From Berberis thunbergii (taxonomy: Eukaryota > Streptophyta > Magnoliopsida > Ranunculales > Berberidaceae), in contig QNQO01002049.1 of the NCBI GenBank assembly GCA_003290165.1, positions 99,741 through 163,740 of the forward strand: 64,000 nt of DNA. The letters run 5' to 3'. The translations under genes were made by a program, and so were the position numbers. Positions 11,540-22,639 of the stretch are shown here, piece by piece (position 1 is the stretch's first letter; every line of letters begins with the position of its first letter). Below the pieces are notes generated by a model. That model was not told the origin of the DNA. It ran no database searches and worked only from the letters and a program-made list of their open reading frames with translations.

Positions 11540-12180
11540 TTGAGATGATTTTTCATCCTCGAGTTTGACGAATTCTCTGAGTCGCCCCTCTATGATATGG
11601 TGTTCAATTTCGTCCTTCAGACTATGATAATCTTTGGTATCATGGCCATAATCGTTGTGGAAGAGGCAGTATTTGTTCTTGCTCCACTTATCCGAATTTT
11701 CTTTCATTTTTTATGGCCATTTGACATTTTCCCTTCCTGCCATAACTTTAAGAATTTTGCTTCGACTTGCTATCAAGGTCGAAAATGATTTCTCGTATTT
11801 GGCCTTTTTCGGTTATAGATTTTTGAACTTTCCTTGATTACATCTGGATTTGTTATTAGTCCAGTGTCTCTTAAGTTGGGTGATTTCTTTTCAAATTTTG
11901 TTGCCCTTCAAGTCTCGGACGATTCTGCCCACCATCTCGATTACGTGGTTCATCTGAGCCATAAACACCTCTACCCAGGGATCCGAGGGGATTCCCAAAG
12001 ATGTCAAAGTCGTCTGAACCGTTACATGTTGGAGCTCCTTTCTAGTAGGTATGGATGACTCGACGGTTGTCATTGGATTGATATTAAGCAGTACTTCATA
12101 TTGTTCATCGCCAGATTGAGGATTTGTGGAGTGTTCCATTGTTCTTTTATAAAATTGTGTGAGCATTGTTACTGTGAATC
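11540..12180 (-). pseudogene. gag of element A, internally shortened
   Basis: The start region (about 12140) reads MEHSTNPQSGDEQ, similar to IHSTDPQPSDD at the start of gag in element B. Near 11590-11680 is the zinc knuckle YCLFHNDYGHDTKDYHSLKDEI, with the last Cys changed to Tyr. Compared with B, most of the central gag domain is missing between about 11700 and 11900, so this looks like an internal deletion. Confidence 0.75.
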
Positions 12181-12204
12181 TTATTTTTTGAAAGGAAAAC
12201 TGGT

Positions 12205-12225
12205 TCCCCACGTATGGCGCTAAAC
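12205..12225 (-). other. Primer binding site region of element A
   Basis: Directly after the 5' LTR the minus strand reads GTTTAGCGCCATACGTGGGG, the same place and pattern as GTTTGGCGCCGCCCGTGGGG in B and GTTTGGCACCGTCTGTGGGG in C. The paired tRNA was not identified. Confidence 0.65.
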
Positions 12226-12783
12226 TGATGCGTTCAAAAATTGTCCATTCTATAAGTTTGACCTGCAAAACAAATGTTAAACTGCCAAGGACCACCTTTT
12301 TGGTGGCCAAAGGCGCACCGATACTTAAGTCAACAACTCTATTGGAAAAAGGAAGTAAATTTGGACAAAACTAGGTTAAAGTTGCATACCTGTATCGAAT
12401 GTTTAATTTACTTTTTATAATGGTTTGGGTGACATAAGCATGTGAGGCGCAATGGAATGAGTTGTTTCCTGTAACAGTCTCCTCCTCAATGAAGATGCAT
12501 CTGTGGAGGCGTAACTCCCTCCACGCCTATTTTTTGGTGCAACATCTATCTTCTGTACGAGAGAACTCACATCGGGCCTGGATTTGGGCTCTGATTCGTT
12601 CGAACATGGATTCGAGCCCCATTTATGTCTTCTCGATGGTGGGCCTTATCTGGGCCTCTGTAATTGGTTTTATTCTTCTTGGACTTTACGAGCTGGCCCG
12701 ATAGATTGAATGCTATATTCTTGTAATGGGCTTTTATGCCATGTGTACGGCCTTGATGATCAGTATATTTTGATGTATAATCA
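12226..12783 (-). repeat. 5' LTR of element A
   Basis: Partner of 4824-5389. On the minus strand it starts TGATTATACATC and ends GAACGCATCA. It contains the leader inverted repeat at 12289-12308 (ggaccacctttttggtggcc). Confidence 0.9.
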
Positions 12784-12981
12784 ATTATTATAGTCTTGTG
12801 TAGATTTTCTTTCCATAATAGTGAAGAACCAAGTTGTTGATTGGGTAATGGTTTATCCTTCTAAATTATAAAGTATGTAAATCAATAATTGCTTTGATTA
12901 GCCAAACTAAACACAAATTCTTATCTACCACTATCAACCACCAACTGCAAAGCCAATCCTACCCTATGAATATCCTTTTCT

Positions 12982-13150
12982 CCAAAAATGCTAGGAAACT
13001 AGGTTTTTACAACACTGATGTGCAACTAGGGTGACGTGGCGTGATCTCGATGCAATGATGAAATTATCACAGACTTTATGTGTATCTTGAGGTCATAAAA
13101 ATCCTCCTTTGTCGATGCCACATCATCCTGGCTGCAAAACATGGTTTCCC
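12982..13150 (-). mobile_element. MITE-like element, copy 1
   Basis: About 169 bp with inverted ends (ctaggaaactaggttttt at the left, aaaacatggtttccc at the right). It is similar in full length to the reverse complement of 15126-15316. Shared inner blocks include gatctcgatgca / gatcacg and the word gatgtgtggcatcg. No coding capacity. Confidence 0.6.
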
Positions 13151-13603
13151 AACCTCACTGATCTATTTTCTCACTGCTTTTATTTTCATACTAGCTCTGG
13201 AGCCTCTGCTTAGCACGTTTGCTTATTTGTTTTTTTTTTGCTGGTAGGGTTTTTTTAGCATGTTATTCTATTTCGTTAAATACATCTTAGGTTTTTTTTT
13301 AAATAACTTATTATTGTTTATCAATTTTCAAAACATTTGTGATGGGATATAAATTTCAATTAACCAAGAGTGGTGCTTACCCCCTTTTTTAATTTTAATT
13401 ATTTTAATTTTTTATAGAAATAAAAGTATGTGCTTTCGAAATATGATTTTTATTTTCTTAGTTAACTCCTAGCATGGGATGATTTTCTTCGAAAATTACT
13501 TTTTGGAATCGCCTCTGGATAACTTTCCATTTTTTGAATGTCACTATATTCTCCTAATTGCATATTCTAATTTTTCACATGTGATCCTAGGAACTGAAAT
13601 CAC
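13151..13603. other. AT-rich spacer, nothing recognised
   Basis: Low-complexity T-rich DNA with no gene or repeat boundary that I could define. Confidence 0.5.
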
Positions 13604-14325
13604 TGGCAGACCCAGGAATTTAGTCGGGGGAACGGGAGGGATAATAGTAGTTATGAAGGATGGAGCAAAATTTTTTTTTCCCTACTTGAGCTAGTAACTA
13701 ATAAAAGATACAACTATCAAAAATACATTGCATATACCAAATTGAATCTAGGATAAGTATCCAATTGAAGCTAAAAAAATCTGAAATTTGCGAACATAAT
13801 ATAATTCTAATACAATTTCATAGAAAAAATGGTTATATAAGGCTTAAATTTCGTATGAGTTTGCTAATGGTATATAATTTCATTGAATTATATATTTACT
13901 ATTTTATACATTTTAAATTCAAATATATTTTTGTTGGAGGTTTTATACCACTTGTGAACTAGCAATTCATTTATTTACTATTTGCAATTACATAAATTAT
14001 AAATCATACGCACCAAGAGGACTGAAAATAAATTTGTATTAAACTAAACAATTTTTAATAAATGCAATTACTAATAAAGTTGCATTGAAAATTATAAATT
14101 AAAAAAGGAAATCTTACGCTCGAAGAGTATCAAACTCAAGTCGTGTACTAAAATTAATAAATTTCCAACCACTACCCTAACAAAGATACATTCAAATAGT
14201 TCAATAAACAGTTGTGATATTGTATTATATATTATATAATTAATTTTTTTTTGTAAGACTAATATATATTGAATTTATTGTGAAAGTTGAGGGGGGGGGG
14301 GGGGGCTGCCTCTTTGCCCCTGATT
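13604..14325. mobile_element. Possible decayed hAT-like element with G-rich ends
   Basis: The left end (actggcagacccaggaattt, then gtcggggg) and right end (a run of G at about 14290-14306, then ctgcctctttgcccctg) resemble the ends of plant elements of the type cactggcggacccagg...gcccctg. I could not find a target duplication, so the boundaries and superfamily are tentative. No transposase frame is present; the ORFs inside are short and AT-rich. Confidence 0.35.
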
Positions 14326-15075
14326 GTAATGATCCTTTTGGTTTCTGAGAGCATCTGGAGAACCTTAAAAGTTTGAAATAGTAATAGTAGTAATTAATAA
14401 TATATAAAATATCTTATTGTGCTTCTCTCATGTAAACTATAAGTAAAACTCTTTCTAGTGATGCATGTGTTGAGTTGCTTAATTAATACTTACTAGTTGG
14501 GGCTTAAGCAAATCATATCGAATAGAAGTTACAACTCCGTTTATCTTTGGAGTTGGATACAAACTATTCCAGTGGAAGTAATAAAAATGGAAAATAATCG
14601 CAACAATCTATTATTTCTTTTATCCTTGTAAATTTTTTATAACGTTAATCTTTTTTTTTTTTTTTTTATATATCTAGCTTGGAATTATTTATTGAAACAT
14701 AAATTTTCGACTAATATTATAATTGCCATTAGTTATGATTAGGTTGCGGAGTTTGATTAGAAAGCATATCAAATAGTTGAACAACACTTTGGTGAGGATT
14801 TTGGATTAGAAAAAGGGAGAATATCAAATAAGAAGCTATATCAAAGATAGAGCCTCTCAACATTGAGTCAAGGAGGACCAAGTTAGACATCATGATAATA
14901 AAAGGATATATTTTTCATTGGGTGGGATTTGAGGACAAACATTTGTCATAAAGAAATTGACACGCGATCTATATCGTCGGATGACATATCATCAAACGAT
15001 TTAGATTTAGTCCACTAACTAATTGTAGAAGTTTAAAGTCCTATTTTATAAGAAAACTAATAGATTCTCTCTCCC
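14326..15075. other. AT-rich spacer, nothing recognised
   Basis: Contains a poly(T) run near 14650-14667 but no gene, RNA or repeat I can support. Confidence 0.5.
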
Positions 15076-15555
15076 CATATTTTCTCTCAACTATTTTTAT
15101 TACCTTAAAAAAATTTAATACAAAGTTTCCAAAAAAGTTAGGCTAGGGAATCAGGTTTTGTATCCATGTTTTGCAACCAGGATAATGTGTGGCATCGTTA
15201 GAGGAGTTTTTACAACCTCGGGATACACATAAAATCTTTGGAGATTTCTTAATTCTTTCGAGATCACGACACGTCACCCTGGTTGCAAAAACCTGATTTC
15301 CTAGCATTTTTGAAATCAAATATTTAACCCAATTTCCAAAAAAATAAAATAAGAAATCAAATTAATAATGAGATTAAACGTGTTGTGTTTTTCATCCCAA
15401 TTTCACGTCATATTTTCTCTCAAATATTTTATTACGGTAAAATAAATTAATAAAAAGTTTCCAAGAAAATCAAATATCTAACCCAATTTTAAAAAATCAA
15501 AATGCAACTTAATATTGAGATTAAACGTGTTGTGTTTTTCATCTCAATTTCACGT
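15076..15555. repeat. 147-bp tandem duplication, first unit split by a MITE
   Basis: Unit 2 (15409-15555) and unit 1 (15076-15408) both begin catattttctctcaa and end with ttcacgt. Both contain gattaaacgtgttgtgtttttcat and tcaaatat..taaccca. Unit 1 is 333 bp because a MITE of about 186 bp sits after agtttccaa. Without it the units are the same length. Confidence 0.8.
15126..15316 (+). mobile_element. MITE-like element, copy 2
   Basis: The inverted ends read gctagggaatcaggttttg and caaaaacctgatttcctagc. The interior matches copy 1 (12982-13150) in reverse orientation. Comparison with unit 2 of the surrounding tandem duplication gives an empty site, so the insertion lies close to 15130-15312. 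Any target duplication is too short or too A-rich to define. Confidence 0.7.
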
Positions 15556-15757
15556 CATATTTTCGCTATTAGACCAATGGAGGAAAATAGTCTTTATGTC
15601 GAACCAAATAAAATGCTATTAGATGAAGCGTAAATTTCATCGATAGTTACAAAGTATAATAATAAGATGCTAAGTATTATACAACTATAGAAATTACAAA
15701 ACATTAGAAATAGTTAAGGAAAGCATGGGTTGATTTTAACAGATTGATGGTATTCAA

Positions 15758-16583
15758 TAGGGGTTGGCACGGGACGGGATGGGACGAGATATACCCATCC
15801 CGTTCATACGGGACGGGATCAGCGTGCTGCTTGTGACTGCCACGAACATTATCATCATATAAGAGTGTGAAAAATAACTTTCTTATAATTAGATATAGAT
15901 GTGGCATGCAAATATAAGGGTTGCCTCTAAATCCCCTAACAATGAAGTCGAGTGGGCTTGACTTTTAGAAAATGACATGATAAATGGGACCCACTAAGTG
16001 TATTGTGTCACTGTGATGGCCTCCCAACTGATTTTACAATTTCATTACTGTGGGAAACAAAATTCATGACATTTCATCTTTTGTTAGGGAAGAAACATAG
16101 ACCTATTGGTGATGCTCTAACATATTCATAATGGTTTACCATCAATACATATATTGTAATTAAAAAAATTTATTTTTACAGCCCGGGGCATCTCAAATTC
16201 TTGGCTCTGCCCCTGAATGTTCCATTCTGAATATGTATTACTCAGTTAATTGTCATTTTTCATCTTCACCTAGGTATTATCAATATTTGGAAGGTAAATA
16301 ATTGGAGCCACTTTTATTGGGAATCCAAGCAACAGTCTGCTATCTTTATCTTGCTTAATAAATATTTATTTCTTGAAGTAACATTTTTGTTACTACTGCA
16401 AACACCATGGGTTTCTGTCAGTCATTTGTAAGTTTATATGAATAAAAATAAATAAATATTAAAAAAATAGGTAGGGACGGGACGGGACGAGATTGGCGGG
16501 ATTGAAAATCTTCATCCCATCCCATCCCATTCTAGATCGGGACGGGACGGGATCGGGATCGCGGGATGGGATGCCCACCCCTA
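15758..16583. mobile_element. Non-autonomous hAT element, 826 bp
   Basis: Starts taggggttggca and ends tgcccacccccta-like (tgcccacccct a). It is flanked by the 8-bp near-duplication gtattcaa (15750-15757) / gtatttaa (16584-16591), 7 of 8 matching. Just inside both ends are direct and inverted copies of gggacggga (15770-15815 and 16478-16565). No transposase. It shares its ends and this subterminal repeat with 17091-17827. Confidence 0.85.
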
Positions 16584-16591
16584 GTATTTAA

Positions 16592-17082
16592 TTTCTTTTT
16601 TTATTCAATATATGATTGGGGGAGTGTTTTCATCGCAGAACTATACTTAATGACAGATGCCTTGTTCAAGGCTTGTCCATAACCAGATCAGTGGCCTCTT
16701 TATCTTCATACTTGTATGCAATTCATTTATGTATGTATTTTTCATTTCAATTATAGCATGTCATATATTATTGTTAATAAGTTTTCATATAAGTGCATTT
16801 AAAAATAAATTTTTTAGCATTTCATGTAAATTAAATATGATTCTTTGAATGAGCCCAATTACATTTCATTAAGCATTTCACTATGATTTATTGTAATTTT
16901 TTTTAATGTAAAGTTGGTTCTACAAACATTTTATCACTCTTTCACAGATGTTGGCAAATCCCAATGAAGATGTGTTTCCGAGTTGAGGTCGATTTCTGAA
17001 GGTTAGTTATGTTCAAATGACCATTGTCTCATAAGTTCCATGTCGTATGAATTATCAATAGAAAATGCAAACCCTCAATTCA
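16592..17082. other. Spacer between two hAT elements
   Basis: AT-rich sequence with no supported gene. The two flanking elements are related but independent insertions, since each has its own duplication. Confidence 0.5.
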
Positions 17083-17090
17083 GTATTATG

Positions 17091-17827
17091 TAGGGGTGGG
17101 CATCCCATCCCGTCTTATCCCAATTTTTTTGGATTCTTTTGGGATTGATCAAATTCATCCCGATCTTGAGTGAGATGGAATCGGGATAGAGATTTTCAAT
17201 CCCGCTCATCTCATCTCGTCCTGAACTTATTTATTTAATATTTATTATTATTGATTTTAATAAAACTATTTTCTAGCAGTTTAGGATGTGTTTTGAAATT
17301 AAAACAAAACATCTAGAAAATTTACTTGCCTTATTTAGTACTATTTGTTTAGATTAAAACTTCGGTTTGGAAATTTTAGGTCAAATAGATCCTATGAAAA
17401 TTTATGTTTTTCACATTTTAGATTGGTTATTGGACAATTATTCTTGTTGAAAAATAAAGGCAAATGATGTTGGTTTAGTTTTGCACTATGAGTTATATGA
17501 ACTATTGGTTAGTGTATCACATAAATGATGTTTAACATAAAAAATTGTAAGTTCATTGGACCATAAATTTTATATGACACTTAATATTGTTACAATGAAA
17601 GTATATACATAAATTGGGTATTATTGGTGTTTGAGCAATGTGAGATGAAACTCTCTTGTTATTCTTCATTGGAGGATGAAGTCTATTTAGTACATGCTCA
17701 TCCCGTCCCGTCCCATCCTGAACCCATTTGGGATGTGACGAAGTCGGGATGGGGTCTATCTCGTCCCAATCCTGAACAAACGTGATGGGATAGAGATGAG
17801 GTTCATTTCGTCTTGTGCCCACCCCTA
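17091..17827. mobile_element. Non-autonomous hAT element, 737 bp, perfect 8-bp duplication
   Basis: Starts taggggtgggca and ends tgcccaccccta, perfect 12-base inverted termini. It is flanked by the exact duplication gtattatg (17083-17090 and 17828-17835). Subterminal repeats of the type catcccgtccc lie at both ends (17100-17230 and 17690-17815), the complement of the gggacggga words in 15758-16583. AT-rich interior without transposase. Confidence 0.9.
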
Positions 17828-17835
17828 GTATTATG

Positions 17836-20190
17836 GACTCCTTTTTCATGATTCATTAGGATGATGACATGTATGTTGCATGCTGGAAGAAAGTTAGAAA
17901 AGGGGGTCACACTTATCTCATATCTGTATCAATGTGGAGTTCATAGAAGAAACGAGCTTGCTTAATGACCTATACTTTTGACTACCTGAGGCCAGACCGA
18001 AGTATGCTACTATTCATTCATATGCCATATAGCTAAAGCCTTATGGAAGAAAATGATGACACTGATATTTAGTGGAATATCAAATATATAGATTTTAATG
18101 GAGAGCTTCAAGAGATGTTGCTAAACCCAATAGCTTAGATTTGCTACCAAATGTTGGAAGCTAACGAAGGACTGGTCTTATATAATGTTATTACTAAATT
18201 TATGGTATTATTATTATTATTATCATCATCATCATCTTGTTTCTTGGTTAAACTGCTCAGCTATAAGGAAAACTTTATTGGACTTATACAAGACTTGTCA
18301 AAAAAAGGAAAAAATATTGTTTTCTTGATATCACTCAATAAATGCATGAGATGTTCATGCAAAAAGAAGAAAAAATTGAAGTGCTAAGAACAATACAACT
18401 ATTTGAAGGCGTATTCAAATGATTTGCATAATGAGTTGGTGACATTGAGGTCAAATGCAGCTAGACGACATAGTACCTCTAGGAGGGGTTTTTTTTTTTA
18501 TGTTATATTGTTGTTAAATATATTAAATTTGATTTGGTTATTGCATTCCTGCCTTCAAACAAGTTTGTTGGTAGGCCATATGCATCGCGAGGGGATCAAG
18601 GCTAGCAACGGAATGAAGCTAATTCCACATATGAAAATAATATGTTGTACTATTGAAGGTGTGTCGTTTCATTTCGTTAATTCTTTCGAAAATAAGCATC
18701 TAGCCATCAAACTCTGTCGAAACTGCCGACTGAACTATTATATAGGAAAGGAGACTACAAAATTGAAGGTGAGGAAAGTGGCAAATAGTTATCCCACTTT
18801 TTATACTGTTTTATCTCATGGATTATGCCTTTTGCAAGTGTGTCCACAGCCTCGTTCTTCCCAAATTTTTTTTTACAAACTCCATATCAAGGTCCATTAA
18901 GTACCTAAGAGCAATTTGCATAAAAGACTGCCAGTTCAAATACTAATAGAAGCATTCTCAGAGTCATAGTATCAGATTAAGTTTACACCAAAGGAAATAG
19001 AAGAAGAGTGAGTCCATCCACTTCAATTATTGTTCCGATTGTGAAGCAGGATTAAGTATTGAATACGACTTCTGATGAATTATATAATTTTTTTTTTAAT
19101 TAAAAATCTGTGTAGAATCCATTCATAAAAGACAATGCTAGTGAGAAGCTTGCGAACCAAAGACAACACTATTAAATGAAAGTAAAATAGAGATTAGTGA
19201 TTGAACAAATCGAAAATTCATTCACTAAGATATGACATTAAAATAATAATTATATATTTTTATAATAAAATATGATAACATCATCATGAACTAACGTGTT
19301 ACATCATAAACAATGAACATAAATGCACAATCACCAAAGTCATATGATTATCATTTCATTAATTTGATAAACATTAAAAAGCTATCATAACTCATTGTTA
19401 TATGCATCCTAAACATGTATGTCCCAAAACAATGTTCATATTCGATCCTAGTCTTGAAATTTTAAAAAAATGGAAAATAAATTTGTTTGGCTATACCGGC
19501 ATTGTATCCTAGCCATTGACCATGAGATACATCCATTGACTATATTCAGGGTGTATCCAAGGCATATCGGTGGTGTATCTGTAACGGAGGTATATTTAGA
19601 ACATGTACGTTGGTTTTTTTTTTGTGGGTGCTTCCTCGCTATTGAAGTGTTCATATAAAATTTTCACGAAAAATTTAGACAATCAAACACTCTTAACACA
19701 CTCGTTGAGGCAAAATATCTTTTTTTCATTGGAAAAACTACAATCAAACACACCCTAAGGCAATATTGGTATAGCCTAATAAGTTGTTTTTTTGCCTTGA
19801 AGTTTTTATTATTGATTATTCTTGCAATCATACAAACTACCTTATCTACGATATTCAAAAAATGCAAAGTTTACATTGAATTTTTGTTACTCGTCTCGTA
19901 TTGAGCATCCAACAATAATCACTTGGGGTGTCATTAGGATGAGCTCTTTTTTACCGCATTAAGCCCTATTTAGTAGATTGTTTTGTATATGAATAATAGT
20001 ATAACAAATTAAGTGTAATACCCAATTTTTTTAAATTGATTTCGATAATTATTTTTGTTTGTTTGCACCTTTATGAAAGTACATATATGTATATGTGGAA
20101 TTTCTTCAATTTATCTTGTGTTCAACTTGGTTTGTTGCTTAAGTAAGGTTAATTAATTTGTCAGTTGTAAATCGTATTTAAGGTATGTAC
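17836..20190. other. Long spacer without recognised genes
   Basis: One 165-codon frame on the + strand (18403-18900) is open. Its composition (T-rich, a poly(T) run, many Cys) and lack of any motif I know make it doubtful. A (ATT)n(ATC)n microsatellite lies at about 18207-18238. The rest is AT-rich. Confidence 0.5.
18403..18900 (+). pseudogene. Unrecognised 165-codon open frame, doubtful
   Basis: The frame reads MKAYSNDLHNELVTLRSNAARRHS at the start, which looks like ordinary protein sequence, then passes into a hydrophobic stretch over a poly(T) run. A similar open stretch without a stop precedes it in the same frame (KKKKKLKC, stop, then EQYNYLKAYSND). It might be a fragment of a gene exon. 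I do not recognise it, and I see no start context or neighbouring exons. Confidence 0.2.
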
Positions 20191-20191
20191 A

Positions 20192-21050
20192 TTGCAACAC
20201 CCCATTATTATATAAAATTATTGAATTATTTTATTTATTGATTTATTATTTATTCAATTTCTTAATTTATGGAATGGACTCAAACTCAAATATTGTTCTT
20301 TTGGACTTAATTGAATAAATTCGAAAAATAGAAGGGGAGGGTTTTAAAATAGAAATAAGCCATACAAATAAAAGCCTAATAGGAGAACACACATCTTATA
20401 ACTCTTCCTCTCAAGTTTCTACACTCTCCAACGCCTCCCTAGCTTTGAAAAGGAAAATAGCAGAAGAACAAAAAGCAAAAAAGCAAAAAAAAAGGTAACC
20501 GAGAAGGGAGAAAAATATGGTTTCACACAACAAACAAACGATGAATTTTCTTCAATCACTTTCGTTTTTATTAAACTTTTGATTAGAGATACACTTTACT
20601 AATATAATAACTTTGAAATTAGGTATTTAGATAATGATTTAGCTTTGTATTTTGCTCATAGTGATGTTTACAAGGTTGTGAATCGGTTGCACATTTTTAT
20701 CAAGTTCCATATATGATTTTCGGATAGAATTTAGCTTGGTGCAGTCTTAGATTTTGCAATGGATCGAGACTTTCCCATGGTCAAATTTTTTTAAATTTAA
20801 TCTATAGGTTCACAACCCTGTATGAGAAACACAACTTTCATTTAGAGTCCACCCAACGGTGAGATTGGCCTATGCGTGAATGCAGTTGATATTTTATATT
20901 ATCACCATCTATGATATATACTGTATATGATATGAAATTAGTTGTTCGGTAGTTTGTGTTATTTTCTTTATTATTTTTTTAAATGTTAATTGCCTATGCT
21001 ATGTAAATTGATATATGATATTCTTATTTTATGTATATAACTAAAGAAAT
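20192..21050. other. Possible old LTR start, unsupported spacer
   Basis: At 20192 the word tgcaacaccccattatta resembles the start of LTRs of some plant gypsy chromoviruses (tgtaacaccc). A purine-rich leader-like tract follows at 20450-20515. No second copy, PBS or end was found, so this remains a suggestion. Confidence 0.2.
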
Positions 21051-21051
21051 A

Positions 21052-21162
21052 TTTTTTTAATATTCCTTAACCCCTCCCAACCCAAATGTCGCCGGCAGGG
21101 TTCGACCCCTGTACTTGTGATATCATCCGCCACACGCCTACTAGCTGAGCCAATACCCCATT
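21052..21162 (-). mobile_element. tRNA-derived SINE, about 110 bp
   Basis: On the minus strand the head (from 21160) reads GGGGTATTGGCTCAGCTAGTAGGCG, an A-box like that of tRNA genes. About 35 bases later comes GGGGTCGAACCCTGCC, a B-box (GGTTCRANYCC type). The unit ends in an A run (T run at 21052-21058 on the + strand). No clear target duplication. It is not a tRNA gene, because no cloverleaf follows and it ends in poly(A). Confidence 0.6.
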
Positions 21163-22030
21163 GACATGTAATTAAAAGATTCGATATGTGAATATGATTG
21201 AAATTAGTATTTTCATTGTTATATAATGACTTGAAATTAGAAATTAGTAGGTGATTATCCTTTAAACTTGAATTTATTTGTTATGCAAATTGACTTGTTA
21301 AGGAGTATGAACTCCTATATTGAATGAATTTGATCGGTGCTTTATTATAAAGTGTTTGATTATGAAAAAGCTATGTTTTCACAAAAGAATGGGTGGATAT
21401 TGTGGTGGATTTGTTTGTGATTGACAAACAACCATCGTTTAAGAATTTTGGGATAACACAATATGTGACACAAATAACCTTGAGTTCATGATCTTTAATC
21501 ACATTGAATTGTATCCCTTATAACTACCACGTCTCTTGTTGTTTTATGATCTCCCCCTCCTATATAGAAACTAGGTAACCTTCGAGTTGGGTCTTGCAAA
21601 AGTGGGGAAGATTTGGAATGTCTAATAAAGGCTTTGATTTTCCTCAGTCAAAATAATGATGTGAGATGACAAGCGTGCGTATTGTTAGCTCTAGTGTGGC
21701 TTTTATAGCACTCATATAGTTAGGGGTATCTGGTTATGCATGCCCGTATCCGATGTTCCCATTTAGGCATATATGACAAAGAAATTCTTTTTTATATGAG
21801 AGGCATACATATATGTATATTTGGCACAAAGGTGGTGCGAATGTGGTATAGTTTATGGTGATAAATTTTTTTTTAAATGGATAACTTGTTTAAGATAAAT
21901 AATGTATAGACACAACTATCTTAATTTATGAGTCTTGATCAATTGGTAACTCTATTTAGCACAAATTTTCATTGTTAGGTAAAAGACACAATTCTAAACA
22001 TTTTTTCTGAAATATATATTTTTGAAAATT
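21163..22030. other. Spacer, nothing recognised
   Basis: AT-rich DNA between the SINE and element B. No supported feature. Confidence 0.5.
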
Positions 22031-22589
22031 TGCATCAACAGTGAGATAATCACGGTTGTACACGTGGTAGAGAGCATCCACACAAGGATATAACGTCCAA
22101 TCTATTGGGCCAACTCATAGAGCCCAAGAGGAATAAAACCAATTACAGAGGCCCATACAAGGCCTGCAAACGAGAAGACATAAACAGAGTTCGAATCCAG
22201 ACCCTAATGAGTCAGAGCCCAAATCCAGGCCTGATACGAGTTCTCTTATAAAGAAGAGGAACGTTGCATTAAAAAGAGTCGTGGAGGGAGTTACGCCTCC
22301 ACGGACGCATCTCCATTAAGGAGGAGACTGTTACAAGAAACATCTTCTTCTGTTGCGTCTCATATGCTTAAGTCACACAAAGAATTATCTACGACCAATA
22401 TAAAAGGTAAATGAAACATTCGACACATGTATGCAACTTTAACTAAGTTTTTTCCCGATTTACTTCCTTCTTCCAACAAAGTTGCTGACTTAAGCATTGG
22501 AGTGCATTTGGCCACCAAAGGTGGTCCTTGGCAGTCTAACATTTGTTTTGCAGGTCAAACCCACAGGAGGACAATTTTTGGATGCATCA
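22031..22589 (+). repeat. 5' LTR of element B
   Basis: Ends in ggatgcatca directly before the PBS. A TATA box (tataaaag, 22399-22406) and the downstream inverted repeat ggccaccaaaggtggtcc (22510-22527) are visible. The start is set by alignment with 28455 and is worn: tgcatcaacag against tggtacatcaa. Confidence 0.88.
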
Positions 22590-22609
22590 GTTTGGCGCCG
22601 CCCGTGGGG
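22590..22609 (+). other. Primer binding site region of element B
   Basis: gtttggcgccgcccgtgggg immediately follows the LTR, in the same place as in A and C. Confidence 0.7.
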
Positions 22610-22639
22610 AACAACGAGTTTCTTTTCTAAAAAAAATGA

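Larger units (their letters stand above)
4824..12783 (-). mobile_element. Element A: complete but degenerate Ty3/gypsy Tat-type LTR retrotransposon
   Basis: Direct LTRs (4824-5389 and 12226-12783) bound a 7960-bp element flanked by the exact 5-bp duplication attat (4819-4823 and 12784-12788). On the minus strand the order is 5' LTR, PBS, gag with zinc knuckle, aspartic protease, RT, RNase H, a second RNase H with its own DGAS block, and integrase. Then come a non-coding stretch, an antisense ORF, and the 3' LTR. RT before integrase marks Ty3/gypsy; a second RNase H after the first is known for the plant Tat lineage. Every coding part has stops or frameshifts. Element B and fragment D are relatives; their LTRs or domains match A by eye. 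Confidence 0.92.

Noticed and set aside
11597..11788. Hydrophobic + strand open frame inside element A
   Set aside because: It is the shadow of the gag zinc-knuckle region on the opposite strand.
20192..22030. Degenerate chromovirus solo LTR
   Set aside because: Only the first bases resemble such an LTR; no end or flanking duplication could be identified.
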